Assembly (NCBI RefSeq): GCF_014192015.1
Contig: NZ_JACHXJ010000004.1
Coordinates: forward strand, 649,327-713,326
Direction of reading: 5' to 3'
From: Paenibacillus rhizosphaerae
GTDB taxonomy: Bacteria > Bacillota > Bacilli > Paenibacillales > Paenibacillaceae
DNA: 64,000 nucleotides
Every line of letters starts with the position of its first letter. The stretch's first letter is position 1. A program made the position numbers and the translations under genes. Below, piece after piece: positions 24,392 through 33,078 of the stretch. The notes beneath the pieces are model-generated. The model searched no databases. It was not told where the DNA came from and saw only the letters and a program-made list of their open reading frames with translations.

Positions 24392-26128
24392 ATGAGAAAA
24401 ACTCACGTGATGATTGGCGCAGCCCTTCTAAGTACAAGCCTTGCTCTAAGCGGCTGTAATACGAATAAGAACAATAACGCAGCGGCACCGGCTCCGGCGC
24501 AAAATACAAACGAGAACAAACCATCCACGACGCCGGGAAAAGTGACGGGTACCTCTTTCAAAAACTTCGGCACCTATGGATTCGATCTGAAAAATACCCG
24601 CCATGTCCCTTATAAAGAGGTGACCGCGGCCAACGTCAAGGATTTGGGCGTCATCTGGAGCGCGGACCTGAAGGAGCTTGACAAAGACGTCAAGAACGGG
24701 AATCAATGCTATCCGGTGTTCGTCGACGGCATCGTATACATTACGACCGCCGGGAATCAGGTATTCGCCTTCGACGGCGCGACCGGCAGTCAAATCTGGC
24801 ACTGGAAGCCGTCCGCAGAACAAGCTGCGACATTCAGCAAGTCGGGGATCATTGCCAACCGCGGCGTCGCTGTAGGGGAAGGCAAAGTGTTCATGCTGAC
24901 CGTCGACAATCAGATAGTGTCCCTGGACCAGAAGACCGGCAAGCTGATCAAAATGGTGCCGATCTCCGAGTCCATCAAAGGTGTGACGCTGGAGAACGGT
25001 TATTACGAAACGACAGCGCCCGTGTATTACAAAGGCAACATTTATATCGGCAGCAGCGGCGGGGACAACGGCATCCGCGGGTTTGTCAACGCTTATAAAG
25101 CGAGCGACCTGTCGCCAGCCTGGGCCTCTCCTTTCTACACGGTCCCGCCTAAAGGCCAAGACTGGCTCGCGAACAGTAAATTCCAGGGCGGCGGCGCGGT
25201 ATGGAATCCGCCGGCCATCGATGAAGAGACAGGCATTATGTACTTTGCCGTGGGCAACCCGGCGCCGGACTTTTACGGCGAATCCCGGCCAGGAGACAAC
25301 CCGCACACAGACTCGGTGGTCGCGGTCGACGCGGCCACGGGCAAGCTGATATGGGCGAAGCAGGAAATCAGCCATGACCTCTGGGATTATGACGCCGCGG
25401 CTTCACCGATGATCCTGAATGCCACCGTCAAAGGCAAGCAGCAAAAAATCGTCGTGCAGGGCGGGAAGTCGGGACAATGGTACGCATGGGACGCCAAGAC
25501 CGGAGCCGTCGTATGGGACGGGGTTCCTTTTGCCAAGATCGATCATCCCAAGCCGACGCCAGAGGGCGTCACGGTGTACCCCGGCGTCCTCGGAGGCGAG
25601 AACTATGCTCCCGAAACGTATGATCCCGCAACGAATTACGTGCTGATTCCGAGCGTGGAACAAGGGGCTATCGTCAAGTCCGCGAAAAGCCAGACGGAAG
25701 CTTCGACACCGGACATGCCCGGAGCGGCCGCGTTCGGTACGACAACCTCAGCGCCAGCGAATGATGTGCCGTACGGAACCATCACGGCGATGGATGTGAA
25801 TACCGGTAAAAAAGCCTACCAGCTCAAGACGAAGGATCCGATGCGAGGCGGCTTTACGAGCACGACGACAGGACTGGCTTTCTACGGCGAGCTCGACGGG
25901 AAGATCAACGCCCTGGATATTAAAAAGGGCAAGGTCATCTGGTCTTTCCAGACGACGGGCAGCAGCATTCAAGCAGCCCCGGCAATTTTCGTCGTAGACG
26001 ACAAACAATATATGGCCTTTACTTCCGGCGGTCCCAAACCGAAAGTGTTCGTGTTCGGTCTTGGCGGCGACAAAACGCAAGGCAAGACGGGTACGGCGGA
26101 AGACACGAACGCTCACCAGAGTAAATAA
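24392..26128 (+). CDS. PQQ-dependent dehydrogenase, lipoprotein quinoprotein
   Basis: 578 residues. The signal peptide has lipobox LSGC (Cys22), then a PQQ beta-propeller with repeated D-x-x-TG-x-x-x-W blades (e.g. FDGATGSQIW, VDAATGKLIW, WDAKTGAVVW). The active-site segment 'SHDLWDYDAAASP' gives the likely catalytic Asp332 and an Asp at +2 (334). VGNPAP gives Asn289, a usual metal ligand; the usual Glu ligand is replaced by Asp/Asn in SSGGDNGIRG. The vicinal Cys pair of methanol/ethanol dehydrogenases is absent. Substrate unknown: alcohols, aldehydes or sugars. The start at 24392 follows GAGGAGA. Confidence 0.9.
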   Translation: MRKTHVMIGAALLSTSLALSGCNTNKNNNAAAPAPAQNTNENKPSTTPGKVTGTSFKNFGTYGFDLKNTRHVPYKEVTAANVKDLGVIWSADLKELDKDVKNGNQCYPVFVDGIVYITTAGNQVFAFDGATGSQIWHWKPSAEQAATFSKSGIIANRGVAVGEGKVFMLTVDNQIVSLDQKTGKLIKMVPISESIKGVTLENGYYETTAPVYYKGNIYIGSSGGDNGIRGFVNAYKASDLSPAWASPFYTVPPKGQDWLANSKFQGGGAVWNPPAIDEETGIMYFAVGNPAPDFYGESRPGDNPHTDSVVAVDAATGKLIWAKQEISHDLWDYDAAASPMILNATVKGKQQKIVVQGGKSGQWYAWDAKTGAVVWDGVPFAKIDHPKPTPEGVTVYPGVLGGENYAPETYDPATNYVLIPSVEQGAIVKSAKSQTEASTPDMPGAAAFGTTTSAPANDVPYGTITAMDVNTGKKAYQLKTKDPMRGGFTSTTTGLAFYGELDGKINALDIKKGKVIWSFQTTGSSIQAAPAIFVVDDKQYMAFTSGGPKPKVFVFGLGGDKTQGKTGTAEDTNAHQSK

Positions 26129-26217
26129 GGTTCATGAAGCGGGGTAGAGCCTATGGCTTTGCCCCTGTTTATTTGCAAAAAAGAAAAACGACGATCGTAA
26201 AGGGAGGAATCGAATCC

Positions 26218-27372
26218 ATGAGGTGTTTGCAGCGACTGTCCATTTTGATCATAACGGTGTGTCTTGCCGGATGTGCCGGGATGCCCTCGAAGCCGGTATC
26301 CTCGGACACTCCCGCATCGCCGCAAGCGGCGGATCATGGCGCTCAACTGACGGTTGAATCTCCGTCCCTGCGGCTTAAGCAATGGAAGTCGGACGGGTCC
26401 CACATGACCTCCGTTCACGGGAGGCTGCTCCTCGACAATCAGCCTGTGGCCGGCGCTATGGTGCATACCAGCCAGAGCCAAATCGACGTCCCCACAGGGA
26501 AGGACGGATCTTTCGCCCTGACCGTTGACCAAAGCCTCCTGGCTGAGACTCAGATCGGTATCGCTTCCCTTAAGGACGCCACTGTATCCGGGAAACCTCT
26601 TGTCCCGGAAATGTCGAAGCGGCTTCTTGCTGCTTCAGCCATGATCAGCGTGAATTATCCGATTGAGGTGCTGAAGGTGGAAGACGACCCCGGGGATTCG
26701 TCCAAGGTTCAGGTTCACGGACGGGTCATCGCCGGCAGCGGTGATGTCGTATCCTACTTTCAAGTGGATAAATACCGGATGGGCGGGGTTGTTAAAGACG
26801 CAAATGGCAGACCGGTCGAGAACGCGGTGGTCTGGTTCGACCGGGATCAAGGCGAAGGCTTCGGGAAATCGACGCCGACCGATCGAGACGGCAGATATTC
26901 CATTTTCTATTGGCCAGAGGATGAAGAAACGAATCTGTCGGTCACGATCGGCACCATGAGGTACACGCTTCCTGAAGGCAGGGTGTTCAAGATGCCCGAA
27001 AACACGAGCGTGGAGATCGACATCACACTGCCGGAAGAGGGCACGGTCATCATGGATTATCCTCCGTATCTGGTGAGCCGGACATCCCCTGGCGCGATGT
27101 ACACCGGAGTGCTGGTCGGACTGAATCTGCCGAAAGATGTCCTGTACTCCGTTACCATTCCGAACAGGAAAGGCGAATTTACCGTGACCGTTGCCAAAAA
27201 GGTGTGGAAGCAGAAGCCGGCCTTTTTCGAGACCCGGATGTCCAAATTCGTCGAGGGACGCTTCACTTGGGGCGATACCCTGCCGGCTGGTTTTGTTCAG
27301 CCTGCCGCTGAAGACCCGAAGCATATTCCGTTTAAATATGATGAACGTCCGGCTCACTCTACAGCTATTTAG
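26218..27372 (+). CDS. Lipoprotein with carboxypeptidase-regulatory-like domains
   Basis: 384 residues. A signal peptide with lipobox CLAGC is followed by two Ig-like/CarboxypepD-regulatory segments (around 55-105: 'VHGRLLLDNQPVAGAMV...TGKDGSF'; around 180-235: 'GGVVKDANGRPVENAVVWFDR...DRDGRYSI'). Such domains are structural, often on surface proteins. No catalytic motif was seen. It lies 89 bases after the quinoprotein gene with a terminator behind it, so it is probably co-transcribed and may be an accessory of the surface oxidation module. The start at 26218 has GGAGG. Confidence 0.75.
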   Translation: MRCLQRLSILIITVCLAGCAGMPSKPVSSDTPASPQAADHGAQLTVESPSLRLKQWKSDGSHMTSVHGRLLLDNQPVAGAMVHTSQSQIDVPTGKDGSFALTVDQSLLAETQIGIASLKDATVSGKPLVPEMSKRLLAASAMISVNYPIEVLKVEDDPGDSSKVQVHGRVIAGSGDVVSYFQVDKYRMGGVVKDANGRPVENAVVWFDRDQGEGFGKSTPTDRDGRYSIFYWPEDEETNLSVTIGTMRYTLPEGRVFKMPENTSVEIDITLPEEGTVIMDYPPYLVSRTSPGAMYTGVLVGLNLPKDVLYSVTIPNRKGEFTVTVAKKVWKQKPAFFETRMSKFVEGRFTWGDTLPAGFVQPAAEDPKHIPFKYDERPAHSTAI

Positions 27373-27430
27373 ATAGCGGTACAACAGAATGTGCTGTTGA
27401 TTGATCGACCCGACCGGGAGTCAAAAGCAC

Positions 27431-27472
27431 AAAAAATCCCTGACCTACATTTGAAGTAAGTCAGGGATTTTT
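27431..27472. terminator. Bidirectional terminator
   Basis: AAAAAATCCCTGAC / GTCAGGGATTTTT perfect stem between the + lipoprotein and the - WGxxG protein gene. Confidence 0.85.
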
Positions 27473-27502
27473 ATAGGTGCTGACCCATGCATTTCGGGCA
27501 AA

Positions 27503-27961
27503 CTAACCGCGGTCCCGTTCCGGGTTTCCTTTGCGCATGCCGGCTAGTCCGATCAGACCCAGCAGTCCGAGCCAGCCCCAACCTCCGCCGCGGTTCGTGT
27601 CCGTCGCTGCGTTCGTCCGGATTCTGTTATTGTCAGTCAGCATATTCGTATTGGATCCGGTGTAGCTGTTTGTTCCCATCCGGCCGGTGTTGTTCGTTCC
27701 GTAATTCGTATTCAAGTATTGGCTGCCTGTTCCGGTGCCATATACGCTGACATGGTAATGGGACGTCGTACCGACATTGTTCACCCGGTATTGCGACCCT
27801 CCGGTGGATTGGGTTCCGATGGTCCCCGTGCCCATACCTGTGCCCATGCCGCCATTTCCGCCGTCTTGCGCCGTTCCAGCCGCCCCATAAGCAAAGGCCG
27901 GAGCAGCCAGCATCAAAGACATGCCTGCAATCAATACACCGATTCTTAACTGTTGTCTCAT
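27503..27961 (-). CDS. Secreted WGxxGxxG-family protein
   Basis: 152 residues. An N-terminal signal peptide (cleavage after AFA, about residue 24) is followed by a low-complexity Gly/Thr/Asn/Ser-rich body. The short C-terminal hydrophobic segment 'WGWLGLLGLIGLAGMRKG' ends in basic residues. This is the tripartite tail of the WGxxGxxG family seen in Bacillales, which looks like a cell-surface sorting signal; the function is unknown. Monocistronic, no partner sortase or rhombosortase nearby. Confidence 0.75.
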   Translation of the reverse strand: MRQQLRIGVLIAGMSLMLAAPAFAYGAAGTAQDGGNGGMGTGMGTGTIGTQSTGGSQYRVNNVGTTSHYHVSVYGTGTGSQYLNTNYGTNNTGRMGTNSYTGSNTNMLTDNNRIRTNAATDTNRGGGWGWLGLLGLIGLAGMRKGNPERDRG

Positions 27962-28187
27962 TGAGGCTACCTTCCTTCGGAGTATGTTTTTAAACTTACG
28001 TTATTGTGTCACGGCAGAGGTGAACTTATGCAGATGGGGAGAGCGGAAGCTTTTTAACGGTTTGACGGCATATTCGTTTTTGTCCACGACATATATATCG
28101 AAAAGAGCAGGAAACAAAGAACTTTGGCGTGCAGGCCTATAGCTTGTCGATTAAGGTCATCGTAAAACTGATGGGGGAGTGTGTCGA

Positions 28188-28442
28188 ATGGGAAAAATTC
28201 ATTTGAGGTCGTCCGTAAAGGGCGCAGTGATGGGGGCTGCGATGACCGGAGGGTGGCTGCTGGCCGATCTGCTGCTGCCGGAGCCGTGGGGTGATGTGGT
28301 TTTATTCGGTGCGATGGCGGTTTTGAATATAGGCATCGGCTGGAAAATCGGCAGAATGTTCGATCAGCGCGAAGCACAGGAAGCCGGCACCCATGACGAG
28401 GCGGCTCATGCCAACAGCCCGGCCAGCCTGGAATCCCGGTAA
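28188..28442 (+). CDS. Small hypothetical membrane protein
   Basis: 84 residues with two hydrophobic segments (about 11-29 and 35-53) separated by a short 'LLPEPWGD' turn, then a charged tail. It is preceded by GGGGGAG eight bases before ATG 28188 and followed by a strong terminator, so it is very likely expressed. No family recognised. Confidence 0.65.
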   Translation: MGKIHLRSSVKGAVMGAAMTGGWLLADLLLPEPWGDVVLFGAMAVLNIGIGWKIGRMFDQREAQEAGTHDEAAHANSPASLESR

Positions 28443-28461
28443 TAGAATGAGTGAGCGGAGA

Positions 28462-28500
28462 ACCGGTGAAAATCAATGATTTGATTTTCGCCGGTTTTTT
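28462..28500 (+). terminator. Intrinsic terminator
   Basis: AACCGG-GAAAATCA / TGATTTTC-CCGGTT stem followed by a T-run, 20 bases after the small membrane protein gene. Confidence 0.85.
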
Positions 28501-28743
28501 GTGTTCGGCATGTCTGGCTTCGTGAATTCCCTCGTCGGCGGAAGCATCGCTCAGCAGGGGACAAGCCTATCGCGGACCCGTGCCCGCAATGGGTTGCAAT
28601 AGTGCCATTTATGTTGGTTTTATGAGCTGCGACGACATGGGGGGTTGCTATAATGACGGTACCAAAAGAGAAATTGGCATTCCAAGAGGGGGAACGACCT
28701 TTTATGAACCGTCTAAAAAGAACCTGGCTGCTGCATCGTCGTC

Positions 28744-29043
28744 GTGGAAACGGCCTACCCATGGACTTTTCGCACAAGGGAAGGATTTCCCCTCATCGTG
28801 GAGAATGATGAAGCATTGCCTTCCGTGTTCCCCGCTTCGCCGGAAGGCCAGCAGGCTTATTTGAAAGCGTTAACCGGCATCATCCGCCGCACGCCGGATG
28901 ACCAGGGCTTGGGCTTCTATTACTGGGAGCCGTGCGGGATCCCGCCGCAGCAGGTGTGGTCCGTCGGCCATGCCAACAATTGGAGCAATCTGACGCTGTT
29001 TGATCATGACGGTTATCCGCTCCCGGCGCTTTATATCCCATAG
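28744..29043 (+). pseudogene. C-terminal remnant of a GH53 arabinogalactan endo-beta-1,4-galactanase
   Basis: Only about 100 C-terminal residues remain. They include 'VETAYPWTF' and 'GLGFYYWEPCGIP', the end of the (beta/alpha)8 barrel of GH53, and the final 'NLTLFDHDGYPLPALY'. A whole enzyme needs roughly 350 residues or more and both catalytic glutamates; the upstream part is missing. Immediately before it, a separate 51-codon frame starts at ATG 28653 (MTVPKEKLAF...), behind GGGGGG and near TATAAT, and is out of frame with the remnant. This suggests a deletion junction near 28735-28745. The intact GH42 gene follows after 22 bases. Confidence 0.75.
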
Positions 29044-29065
29044 CAGAAAAGAGGTTTGCATTCAT

Positions 29066-31132
29066 ATGAAGAAATCCTATCCACCGATCAGCCCGCTTAT
29101 TTCAGGGTTCATGCATGGGGCTGACTATAACCCGGACCAATGGCAGCACGATCCGGAAGTGCTTGAAGAAGACATCCGGCTGATGAAGCTGGCCAAATGC
29201 AACGTGATGGCCATCGGCATTTTTGCCTGGGCTGCGCTGGAGCCGGAGGAAGGCGTATTTACGTTCAACTGGCTGGACCAAGTGCTCGACCGGTTTGCGG
29301 CGAACGGGATTTATGCATGGCTCGCAACCCCTAGCGGCGCAAGGCCCGCATGGATGTCGGAGAAGTATCCCGAAGTGCTGCGCGTAGGGGAGAACCGTGT
29401 GCGCAATCTGCATGGGGGGCGCCATAACCACTGCTACTCCTCGCCCGTATACCGGGAGAAGACCCGGATCATCAATACGAAGCTGGCGGAACGGTATGCG
29501 GACCATCCGGCCGTGATCGGCTGGCATATCTCCAATGAATACGGCGGAGAGTGCCACTGCAGTTACTGCCAGGAAGCGTTCCGCGAGTGGCTGAAGGCGC
29601 GTTACGGATCGCTGGAGGCTTTGAACAAGGCTTGGTGGACGTCGTTCTGGAGCCATACGTATACCGACTGGTCCCAGATTGAATCTCCTGCCCGGCACGG
29701 GGAAAAGATGGTCCACGGCCACAATCTGGACTGGAGAAGGTTCGTCACGGACCAAACCGTGGACTTCTGCAAACAGGAAATCGCCCCGCTTAAGGCGATT
29801 CGGCCGGATCTGCCTGCGACAACGAACATGATGGACTGGTTCGAAGGGCTGGATTACCGCAAATTCGCGGATGTGCTGGATGTTATCTCATGGGATGCCT
29901 ATCCGACGTGGCATGACAAGCAGGACCCGGGCAGGCTCTCCGCCTGGTTCTCCTTTAACCACGACCTGTTCCGTTCGCTGAAGGGCGGGCAGCCTTTCAT
30001 GCTGATGGAGAGCACGCCGAGCCTGACGAACTGGCAGCCGGTCAGCAAGCTGAAGCGCCCGGGCATGCATCTGCTCTCGTCGCTGCAGGCCGTAGCGCAC
30101 GGTTCGGACACTGTGCAGTATTTTCAGTGGCGCAAGAGCCGCGGCTCCAGCGAGAAGTTTCACGGGGCCGTCGTAGACCACGCCGGGCATGAGCACACAC
30201 GGGTGTTCCAGGATGTGGCCCGGCTGGGCGGCCTGCTGGAGCAAATCGCTACGGTGACCGGTTCCGGCGTGCCGGCGGAGACGGCCATTATCGCGGATTG
30301 GGATAACCGCTGGGCCGTGAAGGATGCCCAGGGGCCGCTGAACCGGGGAATCGACTACGAGGGCACGGTGATGCAGCATTACCGCGCCTTCTGGAATATG
30401 GGCGTGCCCGTGGACGTCATCGGTTCCGGCGGCGACCTCTCGCGGTACAAGCTGATCGTTGCGCCGATGATGTATTTGTGCACCGCGGAAGCCGGAGCCG
30501 CTCTGGAGGCGTTTGTTGCCGGCGGAGGCACATTGGTGGCGACCTACTGGTCCGGCATCGTCAATGAGAGCGACCTGTGCCATCTGGGCGGATTTCCCGG
30601 ACCGCTTCGCAAGACGCTCGGCATCTGGTCCGAAGAGATCGACGGTCTGCATGAGGGCGAGCTCAACCGGCTGATCCCCGTACAGGACAACGGCCTGGGC
30701 CTCGAGGGCGATTATGAGCTGTACGACCTGTGCGACCTGATTCATCCTGAGGGCGCCCGGGTGCTGGCGGAGTACGGCGACGATTTCTACGCGGGGCGTC
30801 CGGTGCTGACGGTGCATTCATTCGGCCAAGGCAAGGCCTATTATCTCGCCTCACGCGCGAAGGAGCCGTTCTACGGCGATTTCTACGCCCGTCTCATTCG
30901 GGAAGCGGGGGTCAGCCCGGTGCTGAATACCAAGCTTCCGCAAGGAGTTACAGTACAGCTCAGGTCGGACGGAAGCACAGATTATGTGTTTGTCCTGAAC
31001 TTCACGGGTGAGGACAAGCAGGTGGATCTGGACGAGCGGGAATACCGCGATCTGCCTGACGGCGAGCCCGTCGCCGGAAGCATCAAGCTGGAGGGATACG
31101 GTGCGCGGCTGCTGACGCGAAGCACAATATAA
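29066..31132 (+). CDS. Beta-galactosidase, glycoside hydrolase family 42
   Basis: 688 residues, the normal GH42 size. 'GADYNPDQW' opens the TIM barrel. The acid/base Glu is in 'WHISNEYGGECHC' and the nucleophile Glu in 'FMLMESTPSLTNW'. A cysteine cluster (CHCSYC) of the zinc-binding type is present. The trimerisation and C-terminal beta domains follow. No signal peptide, so it cleaves imported galacto-oligosaccharides in the cytoplasm, usually after an extracellular GH53; here that GH53 is only a remnant just upstream. Start at 29066 behind AAAGAGG. Confidence 0.92.
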   Translation: MKKSYPPISPLISGFMHGADYNPDQWQHDPEVLEEDIRLMKLAKCNVMAIGIFAWAALEPEEGVFTFNWLDQVLDRFAANGIYAWLATPSGARPAWMSEKYPEVLRVGENRVRNLHGGRHNHCYSSPVYREKTRIINTKLAERYADHPAVIGWHISNEYGGECHCSYCQEAFREWLKARYGSLEALNKAWWTSFWSHTYTDWSQIESPARHGEKMVHGHNLDWRRFVTDQTVDFCKQEIAPLKAIRPDLPATTNMMDWFEGLDYRKFADVLDVISWDAYPTWHDKQDPGRLSAWFSFNHDLFRSLKGGQPFMLMESTPSLTNWQPVSKLKRPGMHLLSSLQAVAHGSDTVQYFQWRKSRGSSEKFHGAVVDHAGHEHTRVFQDVARLGGLLEQIATVTGSGVPAETAIIADWDNRWAVKDAQGPLNRGIDYEGTVMQHYRAFWNMGVPVDVIGSGGDLSRYKLIVAPMMYLCTAEAGAALEAFVAGGGTLVATYWSGIVNESDLCHLGGFPGPLRKTLGIWSEEIDGLHEGELNRLIPVQDNGLGLEGDYELYDLCDLIHPEGARVLAEYGDDFYAGRPVLTVHSFGQGKAYYLASRAKEPFYGDFYARLIREAGVSPVLNTKLPQGVTVQLRSDGSTDYVFVLNFTGEDKQVDLDEREYRDLPDGEPVAGSIKLEGYGARLLTRSTI

Positions 31133-31149
31133 CGCAGATGGTAACAGGG

Positions 31150-31181
31150 ATGCGGAGCCCGGCGAAGGGCTCCGCATTTTT
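31150..31181 (+). terminator. Intrinsic terminator of the GH42 gene
   Basis: ATGCGGAGCCC / GGGCTCCGCAT stem followed by five T. Confidence 0.85.
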
Positions 31182-31328
31182 CGCCTGTGCTCCGGGTTTG
31201 TGGACGTTGCCGGGGTTCATTCCATGAAGGATAGCTGGTGAAAGCTGCCTATTTACAAGCTGCTCGTTTTTGGGGCGTGCACCTGTTACAATAGGATTTG
31301 TATGTCATGGAAGGGAAGGTGCGGGGCA

Positions 31329-31724
31329 TTGATTTACGGAATCGGGCACGATGTGCTGGAAATCAAGCGGGTTGGGCTGCTTCTCGGCAGCCGTCAGGGC
31401 TTCCGTTTTATGGAGCGGGTGCTGACCGCCCGTGAAAGGGAGGAAGCCAAAAGACGGGGCGGAAACCTGACCGAGTTTGTCGCCGGGCGCTTCGCTGCAA
31501 AGGAGGCCATCTCCAAAGCCTTCGGCTGCGGGATCGGCGGGAAAATCGGCTTTGTGGACATGGAAGTGCTGCCCGATGAGAGCGGCAAACCCGTCGTGGT
31601 TCTGAACGAGCAGGCTTGGGAGCGCCTCGAGCTTCCGGGTGAGCCGGAATATGTGATCCATCTATCGATCTCCCACCAGACCGAGCTGGCTTCCGCCTTC
31701 GCCATTGTGGAGAAGCGGGACTAG
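31329..31724 (+). CDS. acpS: Holo-[acyl-carrier-protein] synthase AcpS
   Basis: 131 residues. The 'GIGHDVLEIKRV' opening (Asp ligand of Mg), 'FVAGRFAAKEAISKAFG' (Glu/Lys of the active site) and 'HLSISHQTELASAFAIVE' are those of AcpS, which transfers 4'-phosphopantetheine from CoA to acyl carrier protein. The start is placed at TTG 31329, nine bases after GGGAAGGTG; an ATG at 31302 is in frame but has no site. It sits 43 bases before mutY. Confidence 0.92.
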   Translation: MIYGIGHDVLEIKRVGLLLGSRQGFRFMERVLTAREREEAKRRGGNLTEFVAGRFAAKEAISKAFGCGIGGKIGFVDMEVLPDESGKPVVVLNEQAWERLELPGEPEYVIHLSISHQTELASAFAIVEKRD

Positions 31725-31767
31725 GCCGGCTCATGATCAAGCCAGCCAGAAAGGTATGAAGGACCTC

Positions 31768-32937
31768 ATGAGCAGTTCGATAAGTGCAATGGAGCAGAAA
31801 CGGCATTTCAGCATCAACCTGCTGGAATGGTACGAAAAGCATAAACGGGATTTGCCGTGGCGGCGCCACCGCAATCCCTACTATATTTGGGTGTCGGAAA
31901 TCATGCTGCAGCAAACGCGGGTGGACACGGTTATTCCATTCTTCAACCGGTTCATCGAGCGGTTTCCGACCGTGGAGGACCTGGCCGACGCCCCTGAGCA
32001 GGATGTGCTCAAATCCTGGGAAGGCCTCGGGTATTACTCCCGGGCGCGTAATTTGCAGGCTGCGGCCAAGCAGGTGAAGGAGCTGCACGGCGGCATGGTG
32101 CCGGACGACAAGGCGTCGGTATTCGCGCTGAAGGGGGTCGGCCCGTATACGGCCGGCGCGATTCTGAGCATCGCCTTCAACAAGCCCGAGCCGGCCGTTG
32201 ACGGCAATGTGATGCGGGTGCTGTCAAGATACTTCCTGATCGAGGAAGATATCATGAAGGGAAGCACACGCGCCTTTATGGAGAGCCTGGTCGTGGAGTT
32301 GATCCCGGATAGCCGGGCATCGGACTTCAACCAGGCGCTCATGGAGCTGGGCGCCTTGGTGTGCACGCCCAAGTCTCCACACTGCCTGACCTGTCCGGTG
32401 ATGGAGCACTGCTCCGCCAGGCAGGAAGGCAAGGAGGAGCAGCTGCCGATCAAGACCAAGGCGAAGCCCCCGCGGCCCGAGTACCGGGTGGTGGCCCTTG
32501 TAGAGGGCGGAGGCGACCATAGCGGCCGCGTCCTGATCCGCCAGCGTCCGCAGGAAGGGCTGCTCGCCCGCATGTGGGAGCTGCCGCATTTGCAGACGCC
32601 GGCGGTGCGCAGCGGGCGTCTGCCGGACGAGCCGGCGATGGATATCCTCGCCGGGGCGCTGCTCGAGGAAGGCATCGCTGCGCGGCCGATCGCGCATTTC
32701 ACGGACGCGGAGCATACCTTCAGCCATATTCACTGGAACCTGCAGGTCTACCGCTGCCGCGAAGAGGACCTGCCGCAGGCAGCCGAGCTGAAGGCGATGT
32801 ACGCGGCCGGGGACGGCGGCGAGCCGTCGGGACAGACGGAGTACCGGTGGATCGACGAGCAGGATATGCAGCACTACGCCTTTCCTAATGTATTCTTGAA
32901 AATTTTACAGAACTACTTCAAACATTCATCCTATTAA
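31768..32937 (+). CDS. mutY: A/G-specific adenine glycosylase MutY
   Basis: About 389 residues. The helix-hairpin-helix glycosylase domain has 'VSEIMLQQTRVDTVIPFF' (catalytic Glu) and 'LKGVGPYTAGAILS'. The iron-sulfur loop C-x6-C-x2-C-x5-C is in 'CTPKSPHCLTCPVMEHC'. The C-terminal NUDIX-like domain recognises 8-oxo-guanine (from about 250). It removes adenine mispaired with 8-oxoG. The start is ambiguous: ATG at 31768 has AAGGA four bases ahead; ATG at 31756 is an alternative. Confidence 0.92.
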   Translation: MSSSISAMEQKRHFSINLLEWYEKHKRDLPWRRHRNPYYIWVSEIMLQQTRVDTVIPFFNRFIERFPTVEDLADAPEQDVLKSWEGLGYYSRARNLQAAAKQVKELHGGMVPDDKASVFALKGVGPYTAGAILSIAFNKPEPAVDGNVMRVLSRYFLIEEDIMKGSTRAFMESLVVELIPDSRASDFNQALMELGALVCTPKSPHCLTCPVMEHCSARQEGKEEQLPIKTKAKPPRPEYRVVALVEGGGDHSGRVLIRQRPQEGLLARMWELPHLQTPAVRSGRLPDEPAMDILAGALLEEGIAARPIAHFTDAEHTFSHIHWNLQVYRCREEDLPQAAELKAMYAAGDGGEPSGQTEYRWIDEQDMQHYAFPNVFLKILQNYFKHSSY

Positions 32938-33008
32938 TCGTTTTAAACGTTAACCAAAGCGTGTTGTGCTCGGCAGCCGGGAATTATCCGGCAGAGAGGA
33001 TAGCAAAA

Positions 33009-33063
33009 GGGGCTGCCCCTCAAGAAACTGCAATGCAGTTCTTTGGGGGCAGCCCCTTTATTT
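33009..33063. terminator. Bidirectional terminator between mutY and sodA
   Basis: Long stem GGGGCTGCCCC / GGGGCAGCCCC with inner GAACTGC / GCAGTTC hairpin, flanked by A and T runs. Confidence 0.85.
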
Positions 33064-33078
33064 CCGGAAAGGTACAGC

